Assembly: GCF_038449125.1 (NCBI RefSeq)
Contig: NZ_CP151800.1
Location: 1,708,406 to 1,772,405, forward strand
DNA from: Kosakonia sp. BYX6
Lineage (GTDB): Bacteria; Pseudomonadota; Gammaproteobacteria; Enterobacterales; Enterobacteriaceae
Length of the DNA: 64,000 bases
Reading direction: 5' to 3'
Part shown: positions 49,488 to 60,768 of the stretch, one piece after another
Position numbering within the stretch: position 1 is the stretch's first letter
Layout: each line of letters starts with the position of its first letter
Notes under the pieces: generated by a model
Told to the model about the DNA's origin: nothing
Database searches by the model: none
What the model saw: only the letters and a program-made list of their open reading frames with translations
Made by a program: the position numbers and the translations under genes

Positions 49488-50791
49488 AAATCCTGGTTTA
49501 TGGCATCAACTATTCGCCGGAACTGACTGGGATCGGTAAGTACACCGGCGAGATGGTGGAATGGATGGCCCGTCAGGGCCATGACGTCCGCGTGATCACC
49601 GCACCGCCGTACTACCCGGAATGGAAAGTAGGTGAACACTACAGCGCCTGGCGCTGGCGGAAAGAGCAGGGGGCGGCCACGGTGTGGCGCTGCCCGCTGT
49701 ATGTACCGAAGCAGCCGTCAACATTAAAACGTTTACTGCACCTTGGCAGCTTTGCCCTCAGCAGTTTTTTCCCGCTGATGGCGCAGCGCAGTTGGAAACC
49801 GGATCGCATTATCGGTGTGGTGCCAACACTGTTTTGCACACCGGGCATGCGCCTGCTGGCAAAACTGAGCGGCGCGAAAACGCTGCTGCACATTCAGGAT
49901 TATGAAGTCGACGCGATGCTCGGTTTGGGCATGGCGGGCAAAGGCAAAAGCGGTCGCGTGGCAAAACTGGCGACCGCGTTTGAACGCAGCAACCTGCATA
50001 ACGTCGACAATGTGTCGACCATCTCCCGCTCAATGATGAACAAAGCCCGGGAGAAAGGGGTTGCGGCAGACAACATTATCTTCTTCCCGAACTGGTCCGA
50101 AGTGGCGCGTTTCCGCGATGTCGATGACGAAAGCGTCGCGCAGTTACGTCAAAACCTTGGCCTGCCTGATGACAAAAAAATCATTCTTTATTCCGGCAAC
50201 ATCGGTGAGAAGCAGGGGCTTGAAAATGTGATTGAAGCCGCCGCGCGACTGCAAAGCCATCCCTGGCTGTTTGTGATCGTCGGGCAGGGCGGCGGTAAAG
50301 CGCGGCTGGAAAAAATGGTCAGCGAACGCGGCCTCGACAACGTGAAATTCTTCCCGTTGCAGCCTTACGAATCGCTGCCCGCTTTGCTGAAAGTCGGCGA
50401 TTGCCATTTGGTCATCCAGAAGCGCGGCGCGGCGGATGCGGTGCTGCCTTCCAAGCTGACCAACATTCTGGCGGTGGGCGGCAATGCGGTCATCACCGCC
50501 GAAGAGAGTACTGAGCTTGGTCAGCTATGTCTGACCGAGCCGGGCATTGCGGTTTGCGTCGAACCGGAATCGGTTGAGGCGCTGACCTCGGGCATTGAAC
50601 GCGCGCTTGCGCTGCCCACAAACAACACGGTGGCACGTGAATATGCCGAACGCACGCTCGAAAAAGAGAACGTGTTAAGCCAGTTTATTGCAGATATCAG
50701 CCCAGAGAATTCCGCGAAGCCGGTGCGCCCCCGCGAGAGCGCGCAACCCGAAGCACGCCTGAATTTCGATGGGAATGGGGATAAATCATGA
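49484..50791 (+). CDS. wcaI: Colanic acid glycosyltransferase WcaI (GT4)
   Basis: 435 aa, longer than the 407 aa E. coli protein. It is a GT-B transferase thought to add fucose to the lipid-linked glucose, or a neighbouring step. [46 protein letters not shown] and the donor-half [21 protein letters not shown] are all conserved. The extra 28 residues at the C-terminus (from about 408, [20 protein letters not shown]) are Pro/Arg/Glu-rich, look disordered, and run right up to cpsB, whose start overlaps the stop (ATGA). Confidence 0.94.
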   Translation: MKILVYGINYSPELTGIGKYTGEMVEWMARQGHDVRVITAPPYYPEWKVGEHYSAWRWRKEQGAATVWRCPLYVPKQPSTLKRLLHLGSFALSSFFPLMAQRSWKPDRIIGVVPTLFCTPGMRLLAKLSGAKTLLHIQDYEVDAMLGLGMAGKGKSGRVAKLATAFERSNLHNVDNVSTISRSMMNKAREKGVAADNIIFFPNWSEVARFRDVDDESVAQLRQNLGLPDDKKIILYSGNIGEKQGLENVIEAAARLQSHPWLFVIVGQGGGKARLEKMVSERGLDNVKFFPLQPYESLPALLKVGDCHLVIQKRGAADAVLPSKLTNILAVGGNAVITAEESTELGQLCLTEPGIAVCVEPESVEALTSGIERALALPTNNTVAREYAERTLEKENVLSQFIADISPENSAKPVRPRESAQPEARLNFDGNGDKS

Positions 50792-52224
50792 GTCAAACAC
50801 AACTTTATCCGGTCGTGATGGCCGGGGGCTCGGGCAGCCGTCTGTGGCCACTGTCTCGCGTGCTTTACCCTAAACAGTTTCTCTGCCTGAAGGGCGAGCT
50901 CACCATGCTGCAAACCACGGTTTGCCGCCTGAACGGTGTCGAGTGTGAAAGCCCGGTGGTGATTTGTAATGAACAGCACCGTTTTATCGTCGCAGAACAA
51001 CTGCGCCAGCTGAATAAGCTGACTGAAAACATCATTCTTGAACCGGCGGGGCGTAACACCGCGCCGGCGATTGCGCTGGCGGCACTGGCCGTTAAACGCC
51101 ACAACCCGGACAGCGATCCGCTGATGTTGGTGCTGGCGGCGGACCACGTTATCCAGAACGAAGACGCTTTCCGCGCCTCTGTGCGTGATGCCATGCCGTA
51201 CGCGGAAGCGGGCAAATTGGTGACTTTCGGCATTGTGCCGGATCTGCCGGAAACCGGTTATGGCTATATCCGCCGTGGCGAAGTGACGGCCGGCCAGGTC
51301 GACGCGGTCGCCTTCGAAGTGGCGCAGTTCGTGGAAAAACCGAACCTGGAAACCGCGCAAGGTTATGTAGCGAGCGGTGAATATTACTGGAACAGCGGCA
51401 TGTTCCTGTTCAGCGCAGGTCGCTACCTGGAAGAGTTGCAGAAATACCGTCCGGACATTCTTGAAGCCTGCGAAAAAGCGATGGAAGCCACCGACCCGGA
51501 TATGGACTTTATCCGCGTTGATGAAGAAGCCTTCCTCGCCTGCCCGGAAGAGTCCATTGACTATGCCGTCATGGAAAGAACCGCCGATGCGGTCGTGGTG
51601 CCGATGGACGCAGGCTGGAGCGATGTCGGTTCCTGGTCTTCGCTGTGGGAAATCAGCCAGCACACGCCGGAGGGAAACGTCCATCACGGCGACGTTATCA
51701 GCCATAAAACCGAGAACAGCTATGTTTATGCGGAATCCGGGCTGGTGACGACGGTCGGCGTGAAAGATTTAGTGGTCGTGCAGACCAAAGATGCCGTGCT
51801 GATTGCCGATCGCAATTCGGTGCAGGACGTGAAGAAAGTGGTGGAGCAGATCAAAGCCGACGGGCGCCATGAGCACCATATTCACCGCGAAGTGTACCGT
51901 CCGTGGGGCAAATATGACTCCATCGACGCGGGCGACCGTTACCAGGTGAAACGCATCACCGTGAAACCGGGCGAAGGGCTGTCCGTGCAGATGCATCATC
52001 ACCGTGCAGAACATTGGGTTGTTGTGGCGGGGACCGCGAAGGTCACCATCGACGATGACGTCAAGCTGCTCGGTGAAAACGAATCTATCTATATTCCGCT
52101 TGGCGCGCGCCACTGCCTGGAAAACCCAGGAAAAATTCCGCTCGACTTGATCGAGGTGCGCTCCGGCTCGTACCTGGAAGAGGACGACATTGTGCGGTTT
52201 GCGGATCGTTACGGGCGTATTTGA
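50788..52224 (+). CDS. cpsB: Mannose-1-phosphate guanylyltransferase (ManC)
   Basis: 478 aa, the E. coli length. It makes GDP-mannose from mannose 1-phosphate and GTP. The nucleotidyltransferase half begins [23 protein letters not shown] with the pyrophosphorylase signature, and [10 protein letters not shown] holds the conserved lysine. The C-terminal third (about 345-478) is a cupin of the type II phosphomannose isomerase family, [14 protein letters not shown] and [13 protein letters not shown]. With cpsG it feeds gmd. It overlaps wcaI by four bases. Confidence 0.97.
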   Translation: MSQTQLYPVVMAGGSGSRLWPLSRVLYPKQFLCLKGELTMLQTTVCRLNGVECESPVVICNEQHRFIVAEQLRQLNKLTENIILEPAGRNTAPAIALAALAVKRHNPDSDPLMLVLAADHVIQNEDAFRASVRDAMPYAEAGKLVTFGIVPDLPETGYGYIRRGEVTAGQVDAVAFEVAQFVEKPNLETAQGYVASGEYYWNSGMFLFSAGRYLEELQKYRPDILEACEKAMEATDPDMDFIRVDEEAFLACPEESIDYAVMERTADAVVVPMDAGWSDVGSWSSLWEISQHTPEGNVHHGDVISHKTENSYVYAESGLVTTVGVKDLVVVQTKDAVLIADRNSVQDVKKVVEQIKADGRHEHHIHREVYRPWGKYDSIDAGDRYQVKRITVKPGEGLSVQMHHHRAEHWVVVAGTAKVTIDDDVKLLGENESIYIPLGARHCLENPGKIPLDLIEVRSGSYLEEDDIVRFADRYGRI

Positions 52225-52232
52225 CGCCCGTT

Positions 52233-52257
52233 GCCGAACAGCAGTGGCGGGTTCGGC
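52233..52257 (+). terminator. Hairpin after cpsB
   Basis: GCCGAAC (52233-52239) pairs exactly with GTTCGGC (52251-52257) around an 11-base loop, in the 109-base gap before cpsG. CAGAAAAAATTT follows, not a T-run. It is probably an RNA-stabilising or pausing hairpin rather than a terminator. Confidence 0.4.
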
Positions 52258-52333
52258 CAGAAAAAATTTAACCCTAACAACAAAAATGGCCATATGCGGT
52301 CAAGGCTGACTGTTGCCTGAAGAAGAGGTAATG

Positions 52334-53704
52334 ATGGAAAAATTAACCTGTTTTAAAGCTTACGATATTCGCGGAAAGCTGGGCGAAGAACTGAATGAAG
52401 ATATAGCCTGGCGTATTGGCCGCGCCTACGGGGAATACCTGAAGCCGCAGACCATTGTGCTCGGCGGCGATGTGCGCCAGACCAGCGAATCGTTGAAGCT
52501 GGCGCTGGCAAAAGGCTTGCAGGACGCGGGCGTGAATGTGCTGGATATTGGGCTTTCCGGCACCGAAGAGATCTATTTCGCCACCTTCCATTTGGGCGTT
52601 GATGGCGGCATCGAAGTGACCGCCAGCCACAACCCGATGGACTACAACGGCATGAAACTGGTGCGCAAAGGCGCGCGCCCGATCAGCGGCGATACCGGCC
52701 TGCGCGATGTGCAGCGCCTGGCAGAAGCGAACGACTTCCCGCCGGTCAACCCGGAAAAACGCGGCAGCTATGAGCAAATCAACCTGCGCGATGCCTATAT
52801 CGACCATCTGCTGGGCTACATCAAGCCGGGCAATTTGAAACCGCTGAAGCTGGTGATCAACTCCGGTAACGGTGCGGCAGGCCCGGTTGTGGATGCGATT
52901 GAAGCGCGCTTTAAAGCGCTGAATGTCCCTGTAACTTTCATCAAAGTGCATAACGAACCGGACGGCACTTTCCCGCACGGGATCCCTAACCCGCTGCTGC
53001 CAGAGTGCCGCGCGGACACCCGCAACGCCGTCATCGAGCACCAGGCGGATATGGGCATTGCCTTTGATGGCGACTTTGACCGCTGCTTCTTGTTCGATGG
53101 CGAAGGCCAGTTTATCGAAGGCTATTACATCGTCGGGCTGCTGGCGGAAGCGTTTTTGGAAAAACACCCAGGCGCGAAAATCATCCACGATCCGCGTCTC
53201 TCCTGGAATACGGTTGACGTCGTGGGCCGCGCTGGCGGCACGCCGGTGATGTCGAAAACCGGACACGCGTTTATTAAAGAGCGTATGCGCGAAGAAGACG
53301 CCATTTACGGCGGCGAGATGAGTGCGCATCACTACTTTCGTGATTTCGCCTATTGCGACAGCGGCATGATCCCGTGGCTGTTGGTCACTGAGCTGCTGTG
53401 TCTGAAAGGCAAAACCCTTTCTGAGCTGGTAAGCGACCGCATGGTGGCCTTCCCGGCGAGCGGGGAAATCAACAGCAAGCTGGCCGATCCGGCAACCGCC
53501 ATTCAACGTGTTGAGCAACATTTCACGCCCGGCGCGCTGGCCATTGATCGCACCGACGGCATCAGCATTGCTTTCGCTGACTGGCGCTTCAATTTGCGCT
53601 CATCCAACACCGAACCGGTGGTGCGCCTGAACGTGGAGTCCCGGCGCGATGTCGCGTTAATGGAGGCACGAACGCAGGAAATTCTGGCGCTGTTGAATCA
53701 GTAA
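52334..53704 (+). CDS. cpsG: Phosphomannomutase (ManB)
   Basis: 456 aa from ATG 52334, the E. coli length; ATG 52331 and a TTG at 52313 are less suited because GAGG at 52325-52328 is too close to or inside them. It turns mannose 6-phosphate into mannose 1-phosphate for CpsB. The phosphoserine is Ser98 in [12 protein letters not shown], the metal loop is [12 protein letters not shown], the sugar loop [10 protein letters not shown], and the phosphate-binding loop is [12 protein letters not shown]. All four active-site loops of the phosphohexomutase family are intact. Confidence 0.97.
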   Translation: MEKLTCFKAYDIRGKLGEELNEDIAWRIGRAYGEYLKPQTIVLGGDVRQTSESLKLALAKGLQDAGVNVLDIGLSGTEEIYFATFHLGVDGGIEVTASHNPMDYNGMKLVRKGARPISGDTGLRDVQRLAEANDFPPVNPEKRGSYEQINLRDAYIDHLLGYIKPGNLKPLKLVINSGNGAAGPVVDAIEARFKALNVPVTFIKVHNEPDGTFPHGIPNPLLPECRADTRNAVIEHQADMGIAFDGDFDRCFLFDGEGQFIEGYYIVGLLAEAFLEKHPGAKIIHDPRLSWNTVDVVGRAGGTPVMSKTGHAFIKERMREEDAIYGGEMSAHHYFRDFAYCDSGMIPWLLVTELLCLKGKTLSELVSDRMVAFPASGEINSKLADPATAIQRVEQHFTPGALAIDRTDGISIAFADWRFNLRSSNTEPVVRLNVESRRDVALMEARTQEILALLNQ

Positions 53705-53761
53705 TTACGAGGCGTTCTCCTCCTCCTCGGCGGGGAGGGGAGCATACAGGCAGGTACAACG

Positions 53762-55156
53762 ATGACTCATCTAAAAAAGCGCGATCGAGCCAGAACGAAT
53801 GCATCGTTAATCTCTATCGTGCAGCGATTCTCAGACATCACCATCATGTTTGGTGGGCTGTGGTTAGTGTGTAAAGTCAATGCGTTGCCGTTTCTCTACA
53901 TGCATCTCATGATGGCGCTGATAACCCTGGTCGTCTTCCAGATGATCGGCGGAATGACGGATTTTTATCGGTCGTGGCGGGGCGTCAAAATCATGACTGA
54001 ATTGACGTTGCTGTTACAGAACTGGACATTGAGTCTCATTTTTAGCGCCGGTTTGCTGGCGTTTAATACTGACTTTGACAACACCTTCGCTATTTATTTG
54101 GCCTGGTATTTCTTAACCAGCATGGGCTTAATGCTGTGTCGTGCGGTGATCCGCTTCGGCGCGGGCTGGCTGCGCAACCTGGGCTACAACACCCGGCGCG
54201 TGGCGGTAGCAGGCAATATGCCGATGGGGCAAGAGCTGCTGGAAGGTTTTCGCAATGAACCGTGGCTCGGTTTTGATGTGGTCGGGGTTTACCACGATCC
54301 ACAGCCGGGCGGTATCACCACAGGTTGGGCGGGCAATCTCGACCAACTGGTTGATGATGCGAAAGCGGGCAAAATCCATAACGTCTACATCGCGATGTCG
54401 ATGAACGACGCCGCCTGTATCAAAAAATTGGTGCGCCAACTGGCGGATACCACTTGTTCAGTGATCCTGATCCCGGATGTCTTTACCTTCAATATTCTGC
54501 ACTCGCGTATCGAAGAGGTGAACGGCGTGCCGGTTGTGCCGCTTTATGACACGCCGCTCTCCGGCGTGAACCGCATTCTGAAACGCCTGGAAGATATTGT
54601 CCTTTCTTCGCTGATTCTGCTGTTGATCTCCCCGGTGCTGCTGGCGATTTCGGTGGCGGTGAAGCTCAATTCACCCGGCCCGGTTATCTTCCGCCAGACG
54701 CGTTACGGCATGGATGGCAAACCGATCAAAGTGTGGAAATTCCGCTCGATGAAGGTGATGGAAAACGACAGCGTGGTGACGCAGGCGACCCAGAACGACC
54801 CACGTGTTACCAGCATTGGCAGTTTCTTACGCCGCACGTCTCTTGATGAGTTGCCGCAGTTCATTAATGTGCTGACCGGTGGCATGTCCATTGTCGGGCC
54901 GCGCCCGCATGCGGTGGCGCATAACGAGCAGTATCGCTCACTGATTGAAGGCTACATGCTGCGCCATAAAGTGAAACCCGGCATTACCGGCTGGGCGCAA
55001 ATTAATGGCTGGCGCGGTGAAACTGACACGCTGGAAAAAATGGAAAAACGTATTGAGTTCGATCTGGAGTACATCCGTGAATGGAGCCTGTGGTTCGATA
55101 TCAAAATCGTTTTTCTGACCATCTTTAAAGGCTTTATCAACAAAGCGGCGTATTAA
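53762..55156 (+). CDS. wcaJ: Undecaprenyl-phosphate glucose phosphotransferase WcaJ
   Basis: 464 aa, the E. coli length. It starts colanic acid repeats by moving glucose 1-phosphate onto undecaprenyl phosphate. Four membrane helices lie in the first 145 residues, then a CoA-binding-like domain (RRVAVAGNMPMGQELL), then the membrane re-entrant helix (IVLSSLILLLISPVLLAISVAVKL) and the catalytic C-terminus with SPGPVIFRQTRYGMDGKPIKVWKFRSM and RRTSLDELPQFINVLTGGMSIVGPRPH. It lies nine bases before wzxC. Confidence 0.97.
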   Translation: MTHLKKRDRARTNASLISIVQRFSDITIMFGGLWLVCKVNALPFLYMHLMMALITLVVFQMIGGMTDFYRSWRGVKIMTELTLLLQNWTLSLIFSAGLLAFNTDFDNTFAIYLAWYFLTSMGLMLCRAVIRFGAGWLRNLGYNTRRVAVAGNMPMGQELLEGFRNEPWLGFDVVGVYHDPQPGGITTGWAGNLDQLVDDAKAGKIHNVYIAMSMNDAACIKKLVRQLADTTCSVILIPDVFTFNILHSRIEEVNGVPVVPLYDTPLSGVNRILKRLEDIVLSSLILLLISPVLLAISVAVKLNSPGPVIFRQTRYGMDGKPIKVWKFRSMKVMENDSVVTQATQNDPRVTSIGSFLRRTSLDELPQFINVLTGGMSIVGPRPHAVAHNEQYRSLIEGYMLRHKVKPGITGWAQINGWRGETDTLEKMEKRIEFDLEYIREWSLWFDIKIVFLTIFKGFINKAAY

Positions 55157-55165
55157 GGAAAGGTC

Positions 55166-56644
55166 ATGAGCCTGAGAGAAAAAACCATCAGCGGCGCGAA
55201 GTGGTCAGCCATGGCCACGCTGACCATTATCGGTCTGGGGCTGGTACAGATGACGGTGCTGGCGCGTGTTATCGATAACCACCAGTTCGGTCTGCTGACT
55301 GTGTCGCTGGTGATTATCGCGCTGGCGGATACGCTGTCGGATTTTGGTATCGCTAACTCGATTATCCAGCGCAAAGAGATTAGCCACCTTGAACTCACCA
55401 CGCTTTACTGGCTCAACGTTGGGTTGGGGATCGTGGTGTGTCTGGCGGTTTTCTTCCTGAGCGGGTTTATTGCCAACGTACTGAATAACCCGGATCTCGA
55501 ACCGCTGATCAAAACCTTGTCGCTGGCGTTTGTCGTCATTCCACACGGGCAGCAATTCCGCGCGCTGATGCAAAAAGAGCTGGAGTTCAACAAGATCGGC
55601 GCGATTGAAACCGTGTCGGTAATGGCGGGCTTTAGCTTCACGGTGATCAGCGCCTTTTTCTGGCCGCTGGCGATGACCGCGATCCTCGGTTACCTGGTCA
55701 ACAGCGCCGTGCGTACGCTGCTGTTTGGTTACTTTGGCCGCAAAATCTACCGTCCTGGGCTGCATTTTTCGTTGGCCTCGGTCAGCTCGAACCTGCGTTT
55801 CGGCGCATGGCTGACGGCAGACAGCATCATCAACTACGTGAACACCAACCTGTCGACGCTGGTGCTGGCGCGTATTCTCGGCGCCAGCGTCGCCGGGGGA
55901 TACAACCTGGCGTACAACGTGGCCGTCGTGCCGCCGATGAAGCTCAACCCGATCATTACCCGCGTGCTGTTCCCGGCATTTGCCAAAATCCAGGACGACA
56001 CCGAGAAGCTGCGCGTTAACTTCTACAAACTGCTGTCGGTGGTGGGGATCATTAACTTCCCGATCCTGCTGGGGCTGATGGTGGTGTCGAATAACTTTGT
56101 GCCACTGGTCTTCGGGGACAAATGGAGCAACATCGTTCCGATCCTGCAACTGCTGTGCATCGTCGGCCTGCTGCGCGCGGTCGGTAACCCGATTGGTTCG
56201 TTACTGATGGCGAAAGCGCGGGTGGATATCAGCTTCAAATTCAATGTCTTTAAAACGTTTCTCTTTATCCCTGCCATTATCATCGGTGGGCATCTGGCGG
56301 GCGCGCTGGGCGTGACGCTCGGCTTCCTGCTGGTGCAAATCATCAACACCGTTCTGAGCTACTTCGTGATGATCAAACCGGTGCTCGGATCCAGTTACCG
56401 TCAGTACATCTTAAGCCTGTGGCTGCCGTTCTACCTGTCATTGCCGACGTTGGTCGTCAGCTATGGCCTGGGGTTGGCGCTGGACGGGCATATGCCGCTT
56501 GCCGCCATGTTAGCGATTCAGGTTGCCGGGGGGGTTATTGCCTTCGTGGGGATGCTGATTGTCTCGCGTAATGCGCTGGTGGTGGAGATGAAGCGCCAGT
56601 TTTGCCGCAACGAGAAATTGAAAACGCTGCTTCGCGCAGGATAA
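55166..56644 (+). CDS. wzxC: Colanic acid flippase WzxC
   Basis: 492 aa, the E. coli length, with about 14 membrane helices of the MOP/PST superfamily. It flips the lipid-linked colanic acid unit across the inner membrane for WcaD. MSLREKTISGAKWSAMATLTIIGLGLVQMTVLARVI at the start and the repeated polar turns such as FGAWLTADSIINYVNTNLSTLVLARILG are typical. It sits next to the initiating enzyme WcaJ as in E. coli. AAGG precedes the start. Confidence 0.97.
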   Translation: MSLREKTISGAKWSAMATLTIIGLGLVQMTVLARVIDNHQFGLLTVSLVIIALADTLSDFGIANSIIQRKEISHLELTTLYWLNVGLGIVVCLAVFFLSGFIANVLNNPDLEPLIKTLSLAFVVIPHGQQFRALMQKELEFNKIGAIETVSVMAGFSFTVISAFFWPLAMTAILGYLVNSAVRTLLFGYFGRKIYRPGLHFSLASVSSNLRFGAWLTADSIINYVNTNLSTLVLARILGASVAGGYNLAYNVAVVPPMKLNPIITRVLFPAFAKIQDDTEKLRVNFYKLLSVVGIINFPILLGLMVVSNNFVPLVFGDKWSNIVPILQLLCIVGLLRAVGNPIGSLLMAKARVDISFKFNVFKTFLFIPAIIIGGHLAGALGVTLGFLLVQIINTVLSYFVMIKPVLGSSYRQYILSLWLPFYLSLPTLVVSYGLGLALDGHMPLAAMLAIQVAGGVIAFVGMLIVSRNALVVEMKRQFCRNEKLKTLLRAG

Positions 56645-56674
56645 GAAACGTTAGAACCCCTTTATGAGGTCGTT

Positions 56675-57955
56675 ATGAAATTATTGATTCTTGGCAATCA
56701 CACATGCGGCAACCGTGGTGACAGTGCAATTTTACGTGGATTGTTGGACGCTATTGCCAACCTTGAGCCTGATGCAGAAGTGGATGTGATGAGCCGCTAC
56801 CCGGTGAGCTCATCGTGGTTGTTAAACCGCCCGGTAATGGGCGACCCGTTGTATAGCCAGATGAAAGAGCACAACAACGCTGCGGGACTGATGGGGCGAG
56901 TGAAGAAAGTCCTGCGCCGCCGTTACCAGCACCAGGTGCTGCTGTCACGCGTGACGGATACCGGCAAGCTGCGCAATATCGCTATCGCACAAGGGTTTAC
57001 CGATTTTGTCCGCCGTCTGGCCGATTATGACGCCATTATCCAGGTGGGCGGCTCGTTCTTCGTCGATCTGTATGGTGTGCCGCAATTCGAGCATGCGCTC
57101 TGTACGTTTATGGCGAAAAAACCGCTGTATATGATTGGCCACAGCGTTGGGCCATTCCAGAACGAAGCCTTTAATCAACTGGCCAATTACGTCTTTGGCC
57201 ACTGCGATGCGCTGATCCTGCGTGAGAACGTCAGCCTGAACTTGATGAAGCAGAGCGGGATTTCAACTGACAAAGTCGAGCAGGGCGTCGATACGGCCTG
57301 GCTGGTGGATCACCATCAGCATGATTTCACCGCCAGCTATGCGGTGCAGTACTGGCTGGATTTGGCGGCAAAAGAGAAAACCGTCGCCATCACGCTGCGC
57401 GAACTGGCGCCGTTTGATAAACGCCTCGGCACCACGCAGCAAGCGTACGAGCAAGCTTTCGCGGATGTGGTGAATCGTGTCATTGACGCGGGTTATCAGG
57501 TGATTGCGCTCTCCACCTGTACCGGTATTGATAGCTATAACAAAGATGACCGCATGGTGGCGCTGAATTTACGCCAGTACATTACCGATCCATCGCGCTA
57601 CCACGTGGTGATGGATGAACTGAACGACCTGGAGATGGGGAAAATCCTGGCGGCCTGCGAGTTAACCGTCGGAACGCGTCTGCACTCTGCGATCATCTCC
57701 ATGAACTTTGGCACACCGGCAATTGCCATTAACTACGAGCACAAATCCGCGGGCATCATGCAGCAACTGGGGATGCCGGAAATGGCGGTGGATATTCGCC
57801 ACTTGCTTGACGGTTCGCTGGCATCTATGGCTGCTGACACGCTGGGCCAGCTACCGGCAATCAATGCACGGCTGGCAACGGCAGTGGCAAGCGAACGAGA
57901 AAACGGCATCAGCATGGTGAAATCGGTGCTCGATCGTGTGCAGGGGGTGAAATGA
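56675..57955 (+). CDS. wcaK: Colanic acid pyruvyltransferase WcaK
   Basis: 426 aa, the E. coli length. It belongs to the polysaccharide pyruvyl transferase family (PF04230), which adds a pyruvate ketal to a terminal sugar; colanic acid carries one on its side-chain galactose. LILGNHTCGNRGDSAILRGLLDAI at the N-terminus and GTRLHSAIISMNFGTPAIAINYEHKSAGIMQQLGM near the C-terminus are the two family signatures. The stop overlaps the wcaL start by four bases. Confidence 0.95.
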   Translation: MKLLILGNHTCGNRGDSAILRGLLDAIANLEPDAEVDVMSRYPVSSSWLLNRPVMGDPLYSQMKEHNNAAGLMGRVKKVLRRRYQHQVLLSRVTDTGKLRNIAIAQGFTDFVRRLADYDAIIQVGGSFFVDLYGVPQFEHALCTFMAKKPLYMIGHSVGPFQNEAFNQLANYVFGHCDALILRENVSLNLMKQSGISTDKVEQGVDTAWLVDHHQHDFTASYAVQYWLDLAAKEKTVAITLRELAPFDKRLGTTQQAYEQAFADVVNRVIDAGYQVIALSTCTGIDSYNKDDRMVALNLRQYITDPSRYHVVMDELNDLEMGKILAACELTVGTRLHSAIISMNFGTPAIAINYEHKSAGIMQQLGMPEMAVDIRHLLDGSLASMAADTLGQLPAINARLATAVASERENGISMVKSVLDRVQGVK

Positions 57956-59172
57956 AAGTCAGCTTCTTTTTGCTGAAGTTTCCTTTAGCCTCTGAAACCT
58001 TTGTGCTCAACCAGATTGTCGCCTTTATCAATATGGGATTTGAGGTTGAGATTGTCGCCCTGCATAAGGGCGATATGAACAACACCCACGCCGCGTACAC
58101 CGAGTACAAACTGGCCGAGAAGACACACTGGTTGCTGGCGGAACCGGAAGGAAAACTGGCGAAACTGAGCTACCGTGCGCAGGCCATTGCGCGCGGGTGC
58201 TGGAAATCGTCTACCTGGAAAGCGTTGAATATGTCGCGCTACGGTGATGAAGCGCGCAACCTGATTCTGTCGGCGATTTGCGGCCTTGCGCCGCGCACTT
58301 TCCGCGCCGATGTCTTTATCGCCCATTTTGGCCCTGCGGGTGTAACGGCGTCGAAATTGCGGGAACTCGGCGTGCTGCAAGGCAAAATTGCCACCGTGTT
58401 CCACGGCATTGATATCTCTCATCGCGACGTGCTGAACCACTACACGCCGGAATACCAGCAACTCTTCCAGCGTGGCGATTTGATGCTGCCCATCAGCGAT
58501 TTATGGGCAGGCCGCCTGAAAAATATGGGCTGCCCGGAGCAGAAAATCGCTGTTTCCCGCATGGGTGTGGACATGGCTCGCTTCAGCCTGCGCTCTGTTA
58601 AATCGCCTGGCCGTCCGCTGCAAATTATCTCCGTCGCCCGTCTGACGGAGAAAAAAGGTTTACACGTTGCCATCGAAGCGTGCCGCTTATTGAAAGCGCG
58701 CGGGGTGGATTTCAAATACCGCATCCTCGGCATTGGCCCGTGGGAGCGGCGTTTGCGCACGCTTATCGAGCAGTTTCAACTGGAAGATGTGATTGAGATG
58801 CCTGGTTTCAAACCAAGCCATGAGGTGAAAGCCCTGTTGGATGAAGCGGATGTCTTTTTACTGCCCTCCATTACCGGTACCGATGGCGATATGGAAGGTA
58901 TTCCGGTGGCGCTGATGGAAGCGATGGCGGTGGGTATTCCGGTGGTTTCAACCGTACACAGTGGCATTCCCGAACTGATTGAGGCCGGGCAATCAGGCTG
59001 GTTGGTACCCGAGAATGACGCGGAAGCGCTGGCCCAGCGGCTGGCCTCTTTCGGGGGCATGGCTAGCGACGATTTAACGCCAGTGGTGACCCGTGCGCGG
59101 GAAAAAGTCGAGTCCGACTTCAATCAGAAAATCATTAATCAGCAACTCGCCAGCCTGCTGCAAACGCTTTGA
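57952..59172 (+). CDS. wcaL: Colanic acid glycosyltransferase WcaL (GT4)
   Basis: 406 aa, the E. coli length. It is a GT-B retaining enzyme, proposed to add galactose on the side chain. The N-terminal half starts [21 protein letters not shown], a form typical of WcaL/AmsK proteins. The donor half has [19 protein letters not shown], the EX7E region with [23 protein letters not shown], and [15 protein letters not shown]. It lies between wcaK (ATGA overlap) and wcaM. Confidence 0.95.
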   Translation: MKVSFFLLKFPLASETFVLNQIVAFINMGFEVEIVALHKGDMNNTHAAYTEYKLAEKTHWLLAEPEGKLAKLSYRAQAIARGCWKSSTWKALNMSRYGDEARNLILSAICGLAPRTFRADVFIAHFGPAGVTASKLRELGVLQGKIATVFHGIDISHRDVLNHYTPEYQQLFQRGDLMLPISDLWAGRLKNMGCPEQKIAVSRMGVDMARFSLRSVKSPGRPLQIISVARLTEKKGLHVAIEACRLLKARGVDFKYRILGIGPWERRLRTLIEQFQLEDVIEMPGFKPSHEVKALLDEADVFLLPSITGTDGDMEGIPVALMEAMAVGIPVVSTVHSGIPELIEAGQSGWLVPENDAEALAQRLASFGGMASDDLTPVVTRAREKVESDFNQKIINQQLASLLQTL

Positions 59173-59183
59173 TGAGAGGTTTT

Positions 59184-60599
59184 ATGACCGCAAAGAAAAC
59201 ATCAACAGCGCTGTCACGACGTTCCTTTCTTACCGCCAGTTCCGCGCTGGCGGCGTTACCCCTATTGCATATGCCGGCCGCACGTGCGCTGACGGGGAAA
59301 GATACGGTAAAGATCAGCGATTACGACCATAACGACTGGCCGGCCTCGCTCAAAAAAGCCTTTACCGAAGCGCAAACTGTCGAGATCCCGGCCGGGCTAG
59401 TCTGTGAAAATATCAACACCGGGATTTTTATCCCGGCGGGAAAAACACTGCTGGTGCGCGGTGCGCTAAAAGGCAGCGGGCGCGGACGGTTTGTGTTGCA
59501 GGACGGTAGCCGGGTGGTGGGTGAAAAGGGTGGCAGCCTGTACAACATCACACTGGATGTGCGCGGTTCCGATTGCGTCATCCAGGGCGTGAACATGAGC
59601 GGCTATGGCCCGGTGATGCAGATCTACATCGGCGGGAAAGAGAAGCGTGTGATGCGTAATCTGCTGATCGACAATATCACGGTGACCAAAGCCAACTATG
59701 CGATTCTGCGCCAGGGGTTTCACAACCAACTGGATGGCGCGCGCATCACCAACAGCCGCTTTAGCGATCTACAAGGTGACGCCATCGAATGGAACGTGGC
59801 GATCAACGACCGTAATATCCTGATTTCTGACCACGTTATCGACAATATCGATTGCACCAACGGCAAGATTAACTGGGGAATTGGTATTGGGCTGGCGGGC
59901 AGCACCTACGACAATAATTACCCGGAAGACCAGGCGGTAAAAAACTTTGTCGTGGCGAATATCACCGGCAGCAATTGCCGCCAGTTAGTGCATGTGGAAA
60001 ACGGCAAGCATTTTATTATTCGCAATATTAAAGCGAAAAATATCACCCCGGATTTCAGTAAAAAAGCGGGCATTGATAACGCGACGGTAGCGATTTATGG
60101 CTGCGATAATTTTGTGATTGATCATGTTGAGATGGTCAATAGTGCAGGCATGCTCATTGGCTATGGCGTGATCAAAGGCGATTATTTATCCATTCCGCAA
60201 AATTTCAAACTCAACGATATTCAGCAGGATAACCGCAACAGCAAATATAAACTGCGCGGTATTCAGGTGTCGTCCGGTAATGCTACGTCGTTTGTGTCCA
60301 TCACCAACCTGAAAATGCAGCGCGCAACGTTGCAACTGCATAACAAGCCGCAGCATCTTTTCTTGCGCAATATTAATGTGATGCAGGATGCGGCTGACGG
60401 CCCGGCGCTGAAGCTAAACTTTGATTTACGCAAAGATGTGCGCGGGCGCTTTATGGCTAAACAAGACACCTTGCTCTCGCTGGCGAATATTCATGCAGTC
60501 AATGAAAAAGGGCAGAGCTCGGTGGACATTGACCGCGTCGATCAGCATGTGGTGAATGTCGAAAATTTGAACTTCCAAATGCCAGCGAAACGGCCATAA
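59184..60599 (+). CDS. wcaM: Colanic acid biosynthesis protein WcaM
   Basis: 471 aa from ATG 59184, close to the E. coli 464. That start follows AGAGG; an ATG at 59172 overlapping the wcaL stop (TGATG) would add four residues. A twin-arginine signal is clear: SRRSFLTAS at residues 11-19, then a hydrophobic run and ARAL. The mature part is a right-handed parallel beta-helix of the pectate-lyase kind, with repeated segments such as [16 protein letters not shown] and [14 protein letters not shown]. It is exported folded to the periplasm; its exact role in colanic acid synthesis is unknown. It is the last gene of the operon. Confidence 0.94.
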   Translation: MTAKKTSTALSRRSFLTASSALAALPLLHMPAARALTGKDTVKISDYDHNDWPASLKKAFTEAQTVEIPAGLVCENINTGIFIPAGKTLLVRGALKGSGRGRFVLQDGSRVVGEKGGSLYNITLDVRGSDCVIQGVNMSGYGPVMQIYIGGKEKRVMRNLLIDNITVTKANYAILRQGFHNQLDGARITNSRFSDLQGDAIEWNVAINDRNILISDHVIDNIDCTNGKINWGIGIGLAGSTYDNNYPEDQAVKNFVVANITGSNCRQLVHVENGKHFIIRNIKAKNITPDFSKKAGIDNATVAIYGCDNFVIDHVEMVNSAGMLIGYGVIKGDYLSIPQNFKLNDIQQDNRNSKYKLRGIQVSSGNATSFVSITNLKMQRATLQLHNKPQHLFLRNINVMQDAADGPALKLNFDLRKDVRGRFMAKQDTLLSLANIHAVNEKGQSSVDIDRVDQHVVNVENLNFQMPAKRP

Positions 60600-60710
60600 G
60601 CCCGCTAAATGCGCTTTTACGACGAATCCTGGTGATTTGGGGCAGCAGTTAGGATTACATCTACTGCCTTACAGGGGGCTTTAGGTGTAACATCTTTCAC
60701 TACTACTCGC

Positions 60711-60738
60711 TGGCGAAAACGGGTTAAAGGTTTATAAT
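60711..60738 (+). promoter_or_regulatory. galF promoter
   Basis: TATAAT at 60733-60738 is a perfect -10 box, with TGGCGA at 60711-60716 as a weak -35 sixteen bases before it. It lies 31 bases upstream of the galF start in the gap after wcaM. Confidence 0.6.
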
Positions 60739-60768
60739 TCATCCAATTATTTATAGGTGGAAGAAATA

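Noticed and set aside
52343-53521. Open frame of 392 codons opposite cpsG
   Set aside because: Antisense shadow; all conserved phosphohexomutase loops lie on the plus strand.
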